A DNA stretch of 64,000 nucleotides. Source: Versatilivorator sp963663845 (GTDB taxonomy: Bacteria; Acidobacteriota; Terriglobia; Versatilivoradales; Versatilivoraceae). The DNA lies in the NCBI GenBank assembly GCA_963663845.2, contig OY760650.2, positions 434,001 through 498,000 on the forward strand, given 5' to 3'. The position numbers were made by a program, and so were the translations under genes. Shown piece after piece: positions 9,277 to 20,743 of the stretch (the stretch's first letter is position 1; the number at the start of each line of letters is the position of its first letter). Below the pieces are notes generated by a model. That model ran no database searches and was not told the DNA's origin. It saw only the letters and a list, made by a program, of their open reading frames with translations.

Positions 9277-9363
9277 GGTGAGCCTTTTGCAATATCGGGG
9301 TCGGGGGATCCTTATCAGGGCCATCCCACGCTGCCCAAATCAACGCCGTATCCCATGTGGGAT

Positions 9364-9439
9364 TGTAGGGGCGCCCCTTGTGGGCGCCCAATGCGAGGTC
9401 GGCGGGAACATCAGGGTAACCACAAGGGTTGCCCCTACA
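9364..9439. repeat. inverted-repeat element, family Q, copy 1
   Basis: TGTAGGGGCGCCCCTTGTGG (9364-9383) is the inverted partner, with two mismatches, of CCACAAGGGTTGCCCCTACA (9420-9439). A second copy lies at 20637-20724. It is non-coding and probably a small non-autonomous palindromic element. The rest of the 9277-9574 gap shows no gene. Confidence 0.75.
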
Positions 9440-9574
9440 GGGTGCGGGTTAGCGCGGGATGGCCCTGGGATCCCTGTTCAGATCAAGGGTTGTCCCCCCG
9501 AGTTCGTCAAGGACCAGACGACACCGAACCCGTTTGCCGTCTGAAGCTCGATGGCCGCAAAAGGCACGAAAAGC

Positions 9575-9907
9575 CTAGAGCAGGAAGGACTTGAGAATGG
9601 GAAAGGCGACACAAGCCAGGACAACTCCGATCATCCACTTCAGCAACCTGATATCGCCCTTGACGGTGGCGATGTCCTGCTTGAGTTCAGCCCTGGTGGA
9701 AACGATGTCCTGCTTGAGTTCAGCCCTAAAGGAGGCGATTTCCTGCCTGAGATCGCCCTTGACTGCCATGAGGTCGGCATTGGTGGCGACCGTATCCTCG
9801 AAGGCTCCGGCCATGGTGTAGACGATGGCTTCGGCCTGCCTGGCTTCAATGCCGGCGGCTTTGAGGGTATCGCTGGCCTTCAGGGTGTCGAATACGGCGG
9901 TGCTCAT
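9575..9907 (-). CDS. coiled-coil protein with C-terminal membrane anchor (DUF1640/CCDC90-like)
   Basis: A 110-residue protein. The N-terminal third (MSTAVFDTLKASDTLKAAG) resembles the head of bacterial DUF1640 proteins. The middle is a heptad coiled coil with a near-duplicated unit, RAELKQDIVSTRAELKQDIA, around residues 60-80. The last 20 residues form one membrane segment (MIGVVLACVAFPILKS). Such proteins usually form membrane-anchored oligomers of unknown role and often sit alone, as here. GGGAGAAG upstream supports the ATG at 9907. Confidence 0.65.
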   Translation of the reverse strand: MSTAVFDTLKASDTLKAAGIEARQAEAIVYTMAGAFEDTVATNADLMAVKGDLRQEIASFRAELKQDIVSTRAELKQDIATVKGDIRLLKWMIGVVLACVAFPILKSFLL

Positions 9908-9954
9908 GACGTTCTTCTCCCTTGGAGGGAGTGATTGGTCGGTAGAGTGAAAGG

Positions 9955-11409
9955 CTAGGCCAGGATCTCCTTCATGACCCGGCCGCCCAGGTCGGTGAGG
10001 CGCTTGAAGCGTCCCGCGTGGTAGTAGGTGAGCCGCATGTCGTCCAACCCCATCAGGTGGAGGATGGTGGCGTGGAGGTCATGCAGGTGGTAGACGTTTT
10101 CGGCGGCTTCGATCCCCATCTCGTCGGTGTTGCCCACCACCGTTCCTCCCTTGACCCCGGCGCCGGCGAACCAGGTGACCATGGCCTTCTCGTTGTGGTC
10201 GCGCCCGGGGTGGGCCCTGAAGAAGGACATGTGGTTGTCGGCGGTCCGCCCGAACTCACCGCCCCAAACCACCAGGGTCTCGTCGAGCAGGCCCCTCTGC
10301 TTGAGGTCCTTCAGCAGCCCGGCGACCGGCTGGTCGCTCCGAAGGCCGCAGCGACGGTGCCCACCGTCGATATCGGAGTGGGAGTCCCAGCCTCCGCAAT
10401 AGACCTGCACGAACCGCACGCCTCTTTCCACCATGCGCCGGGCCATCAGGCAGCGGCGGGCCATGGGCTCGGCAATCTTGTCGTTCAACCCGTACAGCTC
10501 CTTGATCTTCTCGGGTTCCTGGTCGACGTCCAGGGCTTCGGGAACGGCCATTTGCATGCGGAAGGCCAACTCGTAGCTCTTCATCCGGCCCAGCAGAGCG
10601 CTGTTGCCGGGGTCCGAGTCGATATAGTTGCGGTTGTAGTCGTTGATCAACCCCAGCGTCTCGCTCTGCTGCTTCACGGTCACGCCACTGGGGGGCTTCA
10701 GATCCACGATGGGAACCCCCTGGGGGTTGATCAACGTGCCCTGATAAGCCGTAGGCAGGTAGGAGTTGGAGTAGTTGGCGATCCCGCCCTGGATTCCCCC
10801 GTCGGGCAGGACCACGAACCCCGGCATGTTCTGGTTCTCGGTTCCGAGGCCGTAAACCAGCCAGGACCCCATGGAAGGAGAGGCGCCGGGCTCCTGCACC
10901 CCGGTGTTCATCAGAATGAATCCGGTGGGATGGCTGTTGGAGTTGGTGTGCAGGGAACGCACCACCGCAATGTCATCCACGCAGGTGGAAAGGTGAGGGA
11001 AGATCTCGGAGACTTCCATCCCGCACTGCCCGTGCTTGGCGAATTTGAAGGGACTGCCCACGTAGATCCGCTTCTCCAGGCTGCCATAGATGCGGGTGAT
11101 GGGCGTGCCGTGGTACTTGGCCAGAATCGGCTTGGGGTCGAAGGTATCCATCTGGCTGGGAGCGCCGCCCATGAAGAGGAAGATGCAGGCCTTGGCCTTG
11201 GGAGCGAAATGGGGAGCCTTGGGGGCCAGAGGGTTGCCGGCAGAGGTCCCATTAGCCAGCAGGCCGTCTCGGGCCAGCATGCAGGACAGGGCCGTCCCCC
11301 CGATGCCCCGGCCCATGCGGAACAGGAAGTCCCTGCGCCCCAGTTCCCCCGACCCGGGGTCCTGCACCTCCACGTTCCCACATTGATCGAATTGCGGTTT
11401 GATCAGCAT
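9955..11409 (-). CDS. DUF1501 family protein, Tat-exported
   Basis: A 484-residue protein. Near the N-terminus, RRDFLFRMGRGIGG is a Tat-type signal. The body is a DUF1501 domain: the phrases FLFMGGAPSQMDTFDPKP, TLVVWGGEFGRT and HPGRDHN are hallmarks of this sulfatase/alkaline-phosphatase-like fold. It begins 42 bp after the PSD1 protein upstream in transcription (11452-14295). This pairing is almost universal in Planctomycetota and Acidobacteriota, yet the biochemical role of DUF1501 is not established. Two further copies lie at 43767-45284 and 57142-58671; this one is the most diverged of the three. Confidence 0.88.
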   Translation of the reverse strand: MLIKPQFDQCGNVEVQDPGSGELGRRDFLFRMGRGIGGTALSCMLARDGLLANGTSAGNPLAPKAPHFAPKAKACIFLFMGGAPSQMDTFDPKPILAKYHGTPITRIYGSLEKRIYVGSPFKFAKHGQCGMEVSEIFPHLSTCVDDIAVVRSLHTNSNSHPTGFILMNTGVQEPGASPSMGSWLVYGLGTENQNMPGFVVLPDGGIQGGIANYSNSYLPTAYQGTLINPQGVPIVDLKPPSGVTVKQQSETLGLINDYNRNYIDSDPGNSALLGRMKSYELAFRMQMAVPEALDVDQEPEKIKELYGLNDKIAEPMARRCLMARRMVERGVRFVQVYCGGWDSHSDIDGGHRRCGLRSDQPVAGLLKDLKQRGLLDETLVVWGGEFGRTADNHMSFFRAHPGRDHNEKAMVTWFAGAGVKGGTVVGNTDEMGIEAAENVYHLHDLHATILHLMGLDDMRLTYYHAGRFKRLTDLGGRVMKEILA

Positions 11410-11451
11410 CAGTGCCCCACTCCTTCGCAGGCTGCGAATGAACTCCTTCGC

Positions 11452-14295
11452 CTACTGCAGGAAAATAAACTCGTTGAGATTGAACATGGCCAGGCAAAAG
11501 TCTGACAGAGACCTGCCGGTCCTGCCCTCGGACGCCAGGCCCTCGGCGCTCTCCGGGGACCAGGCAGCCCGGGTGAGACTCAGCTCGGTCCCCGGCACAT
11601 CCGTTTGAACTCCCAGGAACTGCATGCCCCGGATCTTTTCCACTTCGGTCGGCTGCCGCTGCAAGGCCAACTGGAAGGCGCGCTCCACCTGCCGGCCCGG
11701 GTCGGTTCCCACCTCCCGCACAATCCGCTCCGCCATGGCGTGGCTCTTCTGGTGGGCGAACTTGCTGTTGAACAGGGCAAACACCTGAGGCGTTACGGTG
11801 GTGACCTCCCGGACATCGCAGCTCTCGCTGATGTTGGGCCCGTCGAAAACCGAGATCAAGGGCGACACCAGCACCCGCTGTTGCAGCATGTAGACGCTTC
11901 GGCGGTTGCGCTCCTCCTCGGGATCGGGCTCCCACCAGGTGCGGGCGCGCTTCATCATGTCGTCTTCCAGGTCGGGGAAGAAGCTGGGCCCGCCGGCCAA
12001 CAGGTTCAGGTCGCCGCTCACCGCCAGGATGCTGTCGCGAATGACCTCGGCCTCCAGGCGAATGGGCGGCATCCGCCACAGGTAGCGGTTGGCGCTGTCG
12101 ATCTCTTCGTATTCGGTGGCGCGAGGATTGTTCAGGGACTGGCGGTAGAGGTTGGAATGCAGCATCAGGCGGTGCATGTCCTTGATGCTCCAGCTCTTTT
12201 CGATGAACTCGGCCGCCAGCCAGTCGATCAACTCCGGATGGACCGTGCCTCCGCCGTTCTTGCCCAGGTCGCTGGGTGTCTTCACCAACCCTCTTCCGAA
12301 GTGGTGTTGCCAGATCCGGTTGACCATGACGCGAGGAGTCAGAGGATTCTCCGGGCTCGCCAGCCAACTGGCCAGCTTCTTGCGCCGGCTCCCGCTCCAG
12401 CCCTTCAGATCCACCGGCTCGGGGTCCCCGCTGGCCGCCACCACGAACCCGGGCTCCACCACTTCCTGCTTGAGCGCGGGGTCGCCTCCCTTGAGCAGGA
12501 AGGTGGTCGGCGCATAGCCGACGCTTCCCAGCGGCTCCGCGGGCACGTAGGCCATGGGCTTGTAGCGGTTGGGATCGTTGGGGTTGGCGAAGCGGGCGTT
12601 CTGACGCCCGATCAGGGAGAACTGCTTGCTGATCTCCTTGGGCACCAGCTCGCTGGTGGAAAAGGGCACCCGCCTCAAGTCGGCCACCACCCAGTCCTTG
12701 AGGTCCAGCGGCGACATGAGGACCCGATGCGGATCGGTAATTTCCTTGACCTGTTTGCGCAGCCCGTCCGCCCACTCCTTGCGCTTCTTGAGCCGATCCT
12801 CCCATTCCTTGGCCTTGCGCTCCCAGAGCTCGGGATTCTGTCTGGGGAGCTCGTACTGGATGAAGGCCACCGACTGGGGCTGGGGCTTGGGCATGGGGGC
12901 GAAAAAGGCCTCGATGCGGTAGTAGTCCTGGTGGGTGATGGGATCGTACTTGTGGTCGTGGCAGCGGGCGCATCCCAGGGTGACGCCCAGAAACACCGAG
13001 CCGGTGGTATTCACCACGTCCGTCAGGAAGTCGCGCCGCTGATCGCCCGATCCCTCCACCTGCACCTGCAAGTTGAGGAAGGCGGTGGCGATTTGCCCCT
13101 CCGCCCCGTAAAATCTGAAGGAGTCCCCGGCTATCTGCTCCTTGATGAAGCGGTCGTAAGGCTTGTCCTGGTTGAAAGCCCGGATGATGTAGTCCCGGTA
13201 GCGCCACATGTGGGCCAAGGGATAGTCGAGCCCGCCTCCCACCGAATCGCCGTAACGCACCACGTCCATCCAGTGCCGGGCCCAGCGCTCGCCGTAGCGG
13301 GAGTCGGCCAGCAGCTCTTCCACGACGTTACCGTAGGCATCGGGGGAGTCATCCTGAAGGAAGGCCTCCATCTCATCCGGAGTGGGGGGCAATCCGATCA
13401 GATCGAAATAGAGCCTTCGCAGCAAATGCCGCTTGGTAACCGAAGGCGCCGGATCCATGCCCTTTTCTTCCAGCTTGGCCAGCACAAAGGCATCGATGGG
13501 GTTCTTGACCCATTCTTTCTGATTGACCTGGGGAACGGCCGGCTTTTCCAATGGGATCCAGGGCCAGGCAGGCTTTCCAGCCTCGGCCGTTTCCTGGACG
13601 GGGGCCACTTCCAGCTCGTCGATCCACCGCGCAATCAACTCGACCTGATCTTCCGAGAAGGGTTCCCCGTTCAGGGGCATTTGGGGCGCCTTCTCGCCGC
13701 GCAGCCGCCGGATGAGCGGGCTGGAAGCGCTATCCCCCGGAATGACTCCCGGACCGCCCAGGGACCCTCCCTTCAACAGGGAGGCCAGGGTTTCCAGCAC
13801 CAATCCACTCTGGTGGTTCTGGATGGAATGGCAGGTAAAGCAGTGCTGCTCCAGCAGAGGCTTGACGGTCGTCTCGAACTGATGGGCGGAAGCGGCAGCG
13901 CCGGCCGTCTCGGTCGCCTCCCGGCTCGACTCATCGAGCCCGGTCGAAAGCCGGTCGACCCAGCGGGCGATCAGGTCGATCTGCTCCGCCGGCAGCGGGT
14001 CGCCGCCGATGGGCATCTGGGGCTGGCGCTCGCCCCTGAGATAGAGCAGAAGCGAACTTTCGGCGCTGTTGCCGGGTATGATCGACGGTCCGTCCTTTTC
14101 GCCGCCGGCCAGCAGCGCCTCGACCGATTCCATGACCAGCCCGCTCTGGGCGGATGCACCCTGGTGACAGGCGATGCAACGAGCCTCGAAGATCGGCCGA
14201 ATGTCGGCTTCGAAGCTGGGCTTCCGTTCCTCCCCATGAAGAGAGACAGCCGTGAGGTGAACGGCAATTGCGACGATAACCGCCAGATAACTCAT
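11452..14295 (-). CDS. PSD1 family protein with two PSCyt1 haem domains, DUF1549 and DUF1553
   Basis: A 947-residue exported protein. The start at 14295 is chosen because a signal peptide (MSYLAVIVAIAVHLTAVSLHG) begins there; the longer frame to 14394 adds a basic stretch with no sense as a signal. Two CXXCH haem sites (CIACHQ, then CFTCHS) lie in tandem PSCyt1 domains in the first 230 residues. They are followed by a DUF1549 domain (DLIGLPPTPDEMEAF) and, in the C-terminal half, DUF1553 (NPLTPRVMVNRIWQHHFGRG). It forms an operon with the DUF1501 gene 42 bp downstream. The family is assumed to work outside the cytoplasmic membrane in polymer or sugar oxidation, but this is unproven. Confidence 0.88.
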   Translation of the reverse strand: MSYLAVIVAIAVHLTAVSLHGEERKPSFEADIRPIFEARCIACHQGASAQSGLVMESVEALLAGGEKDGPSIIPGNSAESSLLLYLRGERQPQMPIGGDPLPAEQIDLIARWVDRLSTGLDESSREATETAGAAASAHQFETTVKPLLEQHCFTCHSIQNHQSGLVLETLASLLKGGSLGGPGVIPGDSASSPLIRRLRGEKAPQMPLNGEPFSEDQVELIARWIDELEVAPVQETAEAGKPAWPWIPLEKPAVPQVNQKEWVKNPIDAFVLAKLEEKGMDPAPSVTKRHLLRRLYFDLIGLPPTPDEMEAFLQDDSPDAYGNVVEELLADSRYGERWARHWMDVVRYGDSVGGGLDYPLAHMWRYRDYIIRAFNQDKPYDRFIKEQIAGDSFRFYGAEGQIATAFLNLQVQVEGSGDQRRDFLTDVVNTTGSVFLGVTLGCARCHDHKYDPITHQDYYRIEAFFAPMPKPQPQSVAFIQYELPRQNPELWERKAKEWEDRLKKRKEWADGLRKQVKEITDPHRVLMSPLDLKDWVVADLRRVPFSTSELVPKEISKQFSLIGRQNARFANPNDPNRYKPMAYVPAEPLGSVGYAPTTFLLKGGDPALKQEVVEPGFVVAASGDPEPVDLKGWSGSRRKKLASWLASPENPLTPRVMVNRIWQHHFGRGLVKTPSDLGKNGGGTVHPELIDWLAAEFIEKSWSIKDMHRLMLHSNLYRQSLNNPRATEYEEIDSANRYLWRMPPIRLEAEVIRDSILAVSGDLNLLAGGPSFFPDLEDDMMKRARTWWEPDPEEERNRRSVYMLQQRVLVSPLISVFDGPNISESCDVREVTTVTPQVFALFNSKFAHQKSHAMAERIVREVGTDPGRQVERAFQLALQRQPTEVEKIRGMQFLGVQTDVPGTELSLTRAAWSPESAEGLASEGRTGRSLSDFCLAMFNLNEFIFLQ

Positions 14296-14484
14296 GCAAC
14301 CCCCAAACCACTTGCCGCGGCAAGTGTCCGGCAAACCAGTGGGATATACTCTTGAACGCTTCCGAATTTTATACTTGTTGGCCTCGACAATCAAATATTG
14401 TCCCCGAATTGTCGGTATTTATGCTTCATTTTGAATTTTTTTCGAATTTCCCTGGAAGGCGCGCCCTGATACTTGAATTTCATG

Positions 14485-14511
14485 CCTTACTGAGATAAAT
14501 TTTTTGTAAGG
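14485..14511. promoter_or_regulatory. inverted repeat upstream of the AbrB-VapC pair
   Basis: CCTTAC (14485-14490) and GTAAGG (14506-14511) form a 6-bp inverted repeat around an AT-rich core, just before the antitoxin start. The second arm overlaps the ribosome site AAGGAGAG (14508-14515). AbrB-type antitoxins usually bind such sites to repress their own operon, so this is a candidate operator. Confidence 0.4.
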
Positions 14512-14521
14512 AGAGCCTCCC

Positions 14522-14764
14522 ATGATCGTCAAGATTACATCCAAGCGACAGGTCACCTTCCCGGCTCGGGTGCTGGCTGCGCTGGGCGTGGGCCCCGGTG
14601 ACCGGCTCGAACTGCAGGAAAGCCCCGAGGGCTTCATTTTGCGGCCGCGGCGGATCGACACTTCGAAACTGGCCCCGCTCAGAGACAAGATTCCACCCGG
14701 ACATCCCCCGTTCGACATCGAGAAATTCCGAAGTGAGCCCCATGACCCGTCGTTACGGGATTGA
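14522..14764 (+). CDS. AbrB/MazE-family antitoxin
   Basis: An 80-residue protein. The N-terminal half is a swapped-hairpin AbrB fold: the opening VKITSKRQVTFPARV and GVGPGDRLEL are diagnostic. The C-terminal tail (residues 45-80) is polar and should wrap the toxin. AAGGAGAG sits 7 bp before the ATG. The toxin gene overlaps its last 23 bases, the usual antitoxin-first layout. Confidence 0.85.
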   Translation: MIVKITSKRQVTFPARVLAALGVGPGDRLELQESPEGFILRPRRIDTSKLAPLRDKIPPGHPPFDIEKFRSEPHDPSLRD

Positions 14765-15140
14765 TACCTCGGTGCTGGTGCGGCTGTTGACAGGTTCGCC
14801 GGCGAGCGAATACGAGCGCTGCGAACGAGAGTTGATTGCCTTGGTAGAAAACGACGGCGCCGAGGTCTTCGCTTCGAACCAGGTGATCGGGGAAGCATTT
14901 GTGGCCGTTCAGCACCATTACGGGTTCAATGGCGCCGACGCTCGAATGGGTCTACTGAGCATCCTGACCAGCGGCCTGATCGCACCGCTGAGTGGGCGCT
15001 CGGTCATCGTCGCCCTGGAAGCATCCGGCGGCTCCGGCCTTTTCGACCGCCTCATCGCGGACGATTACATTCGCGCCGGCCTGCAGGTTCTGACGCTCGA
15101 CAAACAGATGGCTACCCTGCCCGATGTCCAGCGCCTGTAG
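14742..15140 (+). CDS. vapC: VapC-like PIN-domain toxin
   Basis: A 132-residue PIN-domain ribonuclease. The start at 14742 gives MTRRYGIDTSVLVRLL, which carries the first catalytic aspartate (IDTS). The expected later acidic residues are present in VIGEAFVAV and GLFDRLIADDYIRAG. It overlaps the antitoxin gene by 23 bp in a different frame, so translation is probably coupled. Target RNA is unknown. The AbrB rather than VapB (RHH) partner is a known but less common pairing. Confidence 0.85.
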   Translation: MTRRYGIDTSVLVRLLTGSPASEYERCERELIALVENDGAEVFASNQVIGEAFVAVQHHYGFNGADARMGLLSILTSGLIAPLSGRSVIVALEASGGSGLFDRLIADDYIRAGLQVLTLDKQMATLPDVQRL

Positions 15141-15178
15141 AAAAAGCTGCCCTCGCAATCAAGCTTGCTTGGAACAAC

Positions 15179-15205
15179 TCTGTTTCACCCTCGCATGATC
15201 CGCCC
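15179..15205 (+). repeat. fragment of repeat R1
   Basis: CTCTGTTTCACCCTCGCATG followed by ATCCGCC matches the 3' end of R1 (4090-4109). A short fragment between vapC and the RidA gene. Confidence 0.45.
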
Positions 15206-15255
15206 GGCAGGGCGGAGCCGGGACCACCAACTCTCCACTCTCCACTCTCCACTCT

Positions 15256-16443
15256 TCACTCAGCCGCCGCCTTGGCGGCCACGAAGGCCATGCCGATCCT
15301 GGTGGTTCCGGGTGAATCGGGAACCTCCATGGTGGCCCGGGTGGGGGGATTTTCAGGGAAATAACGCCGATAGGCGGCATTCATTTCGCCATAGTCCTCC
15401 CAGTCCTTGAGATAGACCCTGGCCTCGACCACGTCGCTCATGGCGAACCCGCCGGCCTCGTAGATCTGCTTCACCCGGTCCAGGCAATCGTTCACTCGCT
15501 CTTCCACCGTCTCCTTGGCGCTGAACACCCCGGCGATGTACATGGTGTTGCCCACCTTGAGGCCGCGGCTGTAAGCCCCGCTCGGGCCCATGCCTTCAGG
15601 CAGCACCGGCGTCTTTTCCTCCCGGCTGGCGATCATGGTGATCTCGACGGGTGAGCCGAGGGGAATGGCCGAGACCAGAATGGGCACCCGGGCCGGCTTG
15701 GGGTCGGGCACCATGGAAACGTAGGTCTCGCTCATGGGTCCGAAAAAATCGCCGCTGGTCATGAAGACCTCGGTCGAGACCACGTTGGAGAAATCCATGT
15801 CGGCCGCCTTCAGCACTGTCTCGATATTCTTGAGGGTCTGGGACACGTGCGCCTTGATGTCGCCTTCGACCAGTTCGGGTGGCGACGTTCCCGGAACAAC
15901 TCCGGCCTGACCCGACACGAAGAGGCGGTCGCCCGCCAGCACGCCGGGACTGTAGGGCGCCTTGCCGGGCTCGGTCCCTTCGGGATAGACGTACTCCTTT
16001 TCTCCTCGCACGGCGACCATGGCGATTTCCACGCTGGCCCCCAGGGCCAGTTCCGAAACCGCGACGGTGGTGCGGCTGGGCAGCTTGTCCTGATCGAGGA
16101 AGGAGCGATAGACCTGGCTCATGGGGCCGATCTGCTTCATGTCGGTCAGCCATACGTGGGTGGCCACCACGTCGGAGAAGCCGTATCCCCTGGCCTCCAG
16201 TTCCCGCTTCAGGTTCTTCATGGTGACCTTGGTCTCCGCCTCGATTCCCGAGGCCATCTCCCGGGTCTCCGGGTCCAGTCCCACCTGGCCGGACAGGTAG
16301 AGAGTGTCGTCCACTTCGATGGCGGCGCTGAAGGGAGGCCCCGCCGGCGCCGGGTCGTCCACCGGCGCCTGTTGACAGGCGGCCAGGCACAAGACGCCGA
16401 AAGCACACAAGACCGTCAGCCCGAGCAAATCTCTAATGGTCAT
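15256..16443 (-). CDS. lipoprotein with three tandem RidA (YjgF/YER057c/UK114) domains
   Basis: A 395-residue protein. The start at 16443 is chosen for AGGAG upstream and a lipoprotein signal ending LCLAAC. Three RidA domains follow: the first from about residue 40 (DTLYLSGQVGLDPETREM), the second from about 165 (GDRLFVSGQAGVVPG), the third from about 285 (GNTMYIAGVFSAKETVEERV). RidA proteins hydrolyse reactive enamine/imine intermediates or act in catabolic deamination, normally as trimers of single-domain chains. Here one chain supplies all three domains and is exported, which is unusual. It diverges from the amidohydrolase-aminotransferase fusion across 326 bp, so a link to that enzyme's products is likely but unproven. 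Confidence 0.85.
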   Translation of the reverse strand: MTIRDLLGLTVLCAFGVLCLAACQQAPVDDPAPAGPPFSAAIEVDDTLYLSGQVGLDPETREMASGIEAETKVTMKNLKRELEARGYGFSDVVATHVWLTDMKQIGPMSQVYRSFLDQDKLPSRTTVAVSELALGASVEIAMVAVRGEKEYVYPEGTEPGKAPYSPGVLAGDRLFVSGQAGVVPGTSPPELVEGDIKAHVSQTLKNIETVLKAADMDFSNVVSTEVFMTSGDFFGPMSETYVSMVPDPKPARVPILVSAIPLGSPVEITMIASREEKTPVLPEGMGPSGAYSRGLKVGNTMYIAGVFSAKETVEERVNDCLDRVKQIYEAGGFAMSDVVEARVYLKDWEDYGEMNAAYRRYFPENPPTRATMEVPDSPGTTRIGMAFVAAKAAAE

Positions 16444-16769
16444 CTGAAACGCTCCTCCATGATCGTTTCCTGGCTCAATCCATTGACGACAACCGGGCCG
16501 CCCCGACCGCTGGATGATGCCGGGCGCCGCCCTGCGGTCAGTGCAGAATCTATCACAGCCCTGCCCCCTCCGGGGGGATATCTGGTGGTTGGAGTTGTCC
16601 GGAGCCCGAACAGGACAATCCCGGTTGGCCTCGGGTGCGCAATCCAGTAGTATGGAGTCCCTTGGTTCAGCCGACCCCATCCCCAGGGGCCCTCGCAACC
16701 GATCCGAGGCGGAGGTCCACGGGTCTGAATTCCAGGGTATCGTGTCCACTTCTCCAGGAGCCAATCGAC
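16444..16769. other. divergent intergenic region
   Basis: 326 bp between the RidA-triplet gene and the fusion enzyme. It must hold two divergent promoters. A weak plus-strand candidate is TTGGCC-17 bp-TAGTAT near 16625-16653. No gene, repeat or clear operator was seen. Confidence 0.4.
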
Positions 16770-19127
<2,358 letters not shown>

Positions 19128-19153
19128 CCCGCCAGCCTCCCCGGGGAGTTCCC

Positions 19154-20641
19154 ATGAAACGCGTCGGCATCGCCGGATTTCTGCACGAGTCCAACAGCTA
19201 TTCCCCCATTCCCACGCCCTACCAGCACTTCAAGGACACCGACCTGACTCGAGGGGAAGCCTTGCTGGAACGCTGGGAGGGCACCCACCACCAACTCGGT
19301 GGATTCCTCGAGGGCGCCCGGGCATTCGATTTCGAGCCGGTGCCGCTGGTGGCCGCCTACGGTATTCCCTCGGCCCCCATCCCCGGCGACTCCTTCGAAG
19401 AGCTGGCTGCCGATCTCACGGGAGCCCTGCGCGCGTCCCTGCCGCTGGACGGACTGCTGGTGGCTCTGCACGGAGCAGCCGTGTCGGAGTGCTTCCCCGA
19501 CGCCGACGGAGAGCTTGCCGCCCGCTTTCGACAGCTCCTGGGGCCCCATGTTCCCATCCTGATCGTGATCGACCTGCATGCCAACGTCTCCGGCAAGATG
19601 GCCCGCAACACCAACGGCATCGTGGTCTACCGGTCCAACCCCCACCTGGACCAGCGAGAGCGCGGCCTGGAGGCGGCCGGCTTGATGGCGCGGACCTTGC
19701 GGGATGAAATTGCCCCGGTCCAGGCCCTGGAGCAGCCCCCCCTGCTGCTCAACATCACCCGGCAGTACACGGAAGAAGCGCCCGCCAGGGAGCTCTACCG
19801 GGACGTCGAGTCGGTGCTGGAATGGCCGGGAATTCTCTCGGCCAGCGCCGCCATGGGGTTCTACTATTCCGACGTGGAGGAGATGGGAGCCTCCTTTCTG
19901 GCCATCGCCGACGGAGACCGGGAACTGGCGCGCCAGGCGGCCCGCTGGCTGGCTGAAAGGGCCTGGGGGCGCCGCAGGGGATTCCTCGGCGACCTTCCCG
20001 GCCCGGCCGAGGCCGTCCGCAGCGCCGCCCGGGAAGCAGGCGGCCCGGTTGTGCTGATGGACGTGGGGGACAACGTCGGCGGAGGCAGCCCGGGCGACTC
20101 CACCATCCTGCTGGAGGAGATCCTGCGCCAGCAGGCCTCGGAGGCCCTGGCGCCGCTCTACGATCCCGAGGCCGTGTCCGCCTGCGTGCAGATGGGGGTG
20201 CGGCAGTCGATCGAGCTGACGGTGGGCGCCAGGAGCGACGCCCTCCACGGCCGTCCCCTGCGGGTGGAAGGCCGCATCCGGTGCATCGCCGACGGGCGCT
20301 CCACCGAAAGCCGGCCGCGGCACGGCGGCCAGGGGGTCTTCGACCAGGGAGTGACGGCGGTGCTGGAAACGCCGCGCCACAACACCCTGGTGCTGACCAG
20401 TATTCGAATGGCCCCCCGCAGCCTGGAGCAGCTCTGGACCCTGGGGCTCAGGCCCGAAGAGAAGAAGATCCTGGTGGTCAAGGGAGTGGTCGCCCCCCGG
20501 GCCGCCTACGAACCCATCGCCCGCCGCACCATCCTGGTGGATACGCCCGGATCCACCAGCGCCAACCCCGCCCACTTCAGCTACCGAAACGTGCGCCGCT
20601 CCCTCTATCCCCTGGAGAAAAATGTAATCTACCCGGTGTAG
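19154..20641 (+). CDS. M81 family metallopeptidase (MlrC-like)
   Basis: A 495-residue protein starting at ATG 19154, with GGGGAG 8 bp upstream; the much longer frame to 17009 only overlaps the fusion gene. MlrC/DUF1485 signatures are clear: GFLHESNSYSP at residues 9-19, IDLHAN near 140, and MDVGDNVGGGSPGDST near 300. The founding member, microcystinase C, cleaves linearised microcystin peptides; most relatives have unknown peptide-like or amide substrates. It follows the fusion enzyme by 26 bp, so the two are probably co-expressed. The stop codon lies inside the first bases of repeat Q copy 2. Confidence 0.85.
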   Translation: MKRVGIAGFLHESNSYSPIPTPYQHFKDTDLTRGEALLERWEGTHHQLGGFLEGARAFDFEPVPLVAAYGIPSAPIPGDSFEELAADLTGALRASLPLDGLLVALHGAAVSECFPDADGELAARFRQLLGPHVPILIVIDLHANVSGKMARNTNGIVVYRSNPHLDQRERGLEAAGLMARTLRDEIAPVQALEQPPLLLNITRQYTEEAPARELYRDVESVLEWPGILSASAAMGFYYSDVEEMGASFLAIADGDRELARQAARWLAERAWGRRRGFLGDLPGPAEAVRSAAREAGGPVVLMDVGDNVGGGSPGDSTILLEEILRQQASEALAPLYDPEAVSACVQMGVRQSIELTVGARSDALHGRPLRVEGRIRCIADGRSTESRPRHGGQGVFDQGVTAVLETPRHNTLVLTSIRMAPRSLEQLWTLGLRPEEKKILVVKGVVAPRAAYEPIARRTILVDTPGSTSANPAHFSYRNVRRSLYPLEKNVIYPV

Positions 20642-20724
20642 GGGCGCCCCTCGTGGGAGCCCCGCTACGCGGCGCTGACCGGGCGAACGGCAACAACAGG
20701 GCAACCACAAGGGTTGCCCCTACA
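20637..20724. repeat. inverted-repeat element, family Q, copy 2
   Basis: TGTAGGGGCGCCCCTCGTGG (20637-20656) pairs, with a few mismatches, with CCACAAGGGTTGCCCCTACA (20705-20724). The TAG stop codon of the M81 gene is bases 3-5 of the element, so the element is joined exactly to the gene end. Confidence 0.75.
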
Positions 20725-20743
20725 CCAGCCGATCCGCACCCCT

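Noticed and set aside
11605..14355. 916-codon plus-strand frame
   Set aside because: Antisense shadow of the first PSD1 gene, which has haem motifs, a signal peptide and an operon partner.
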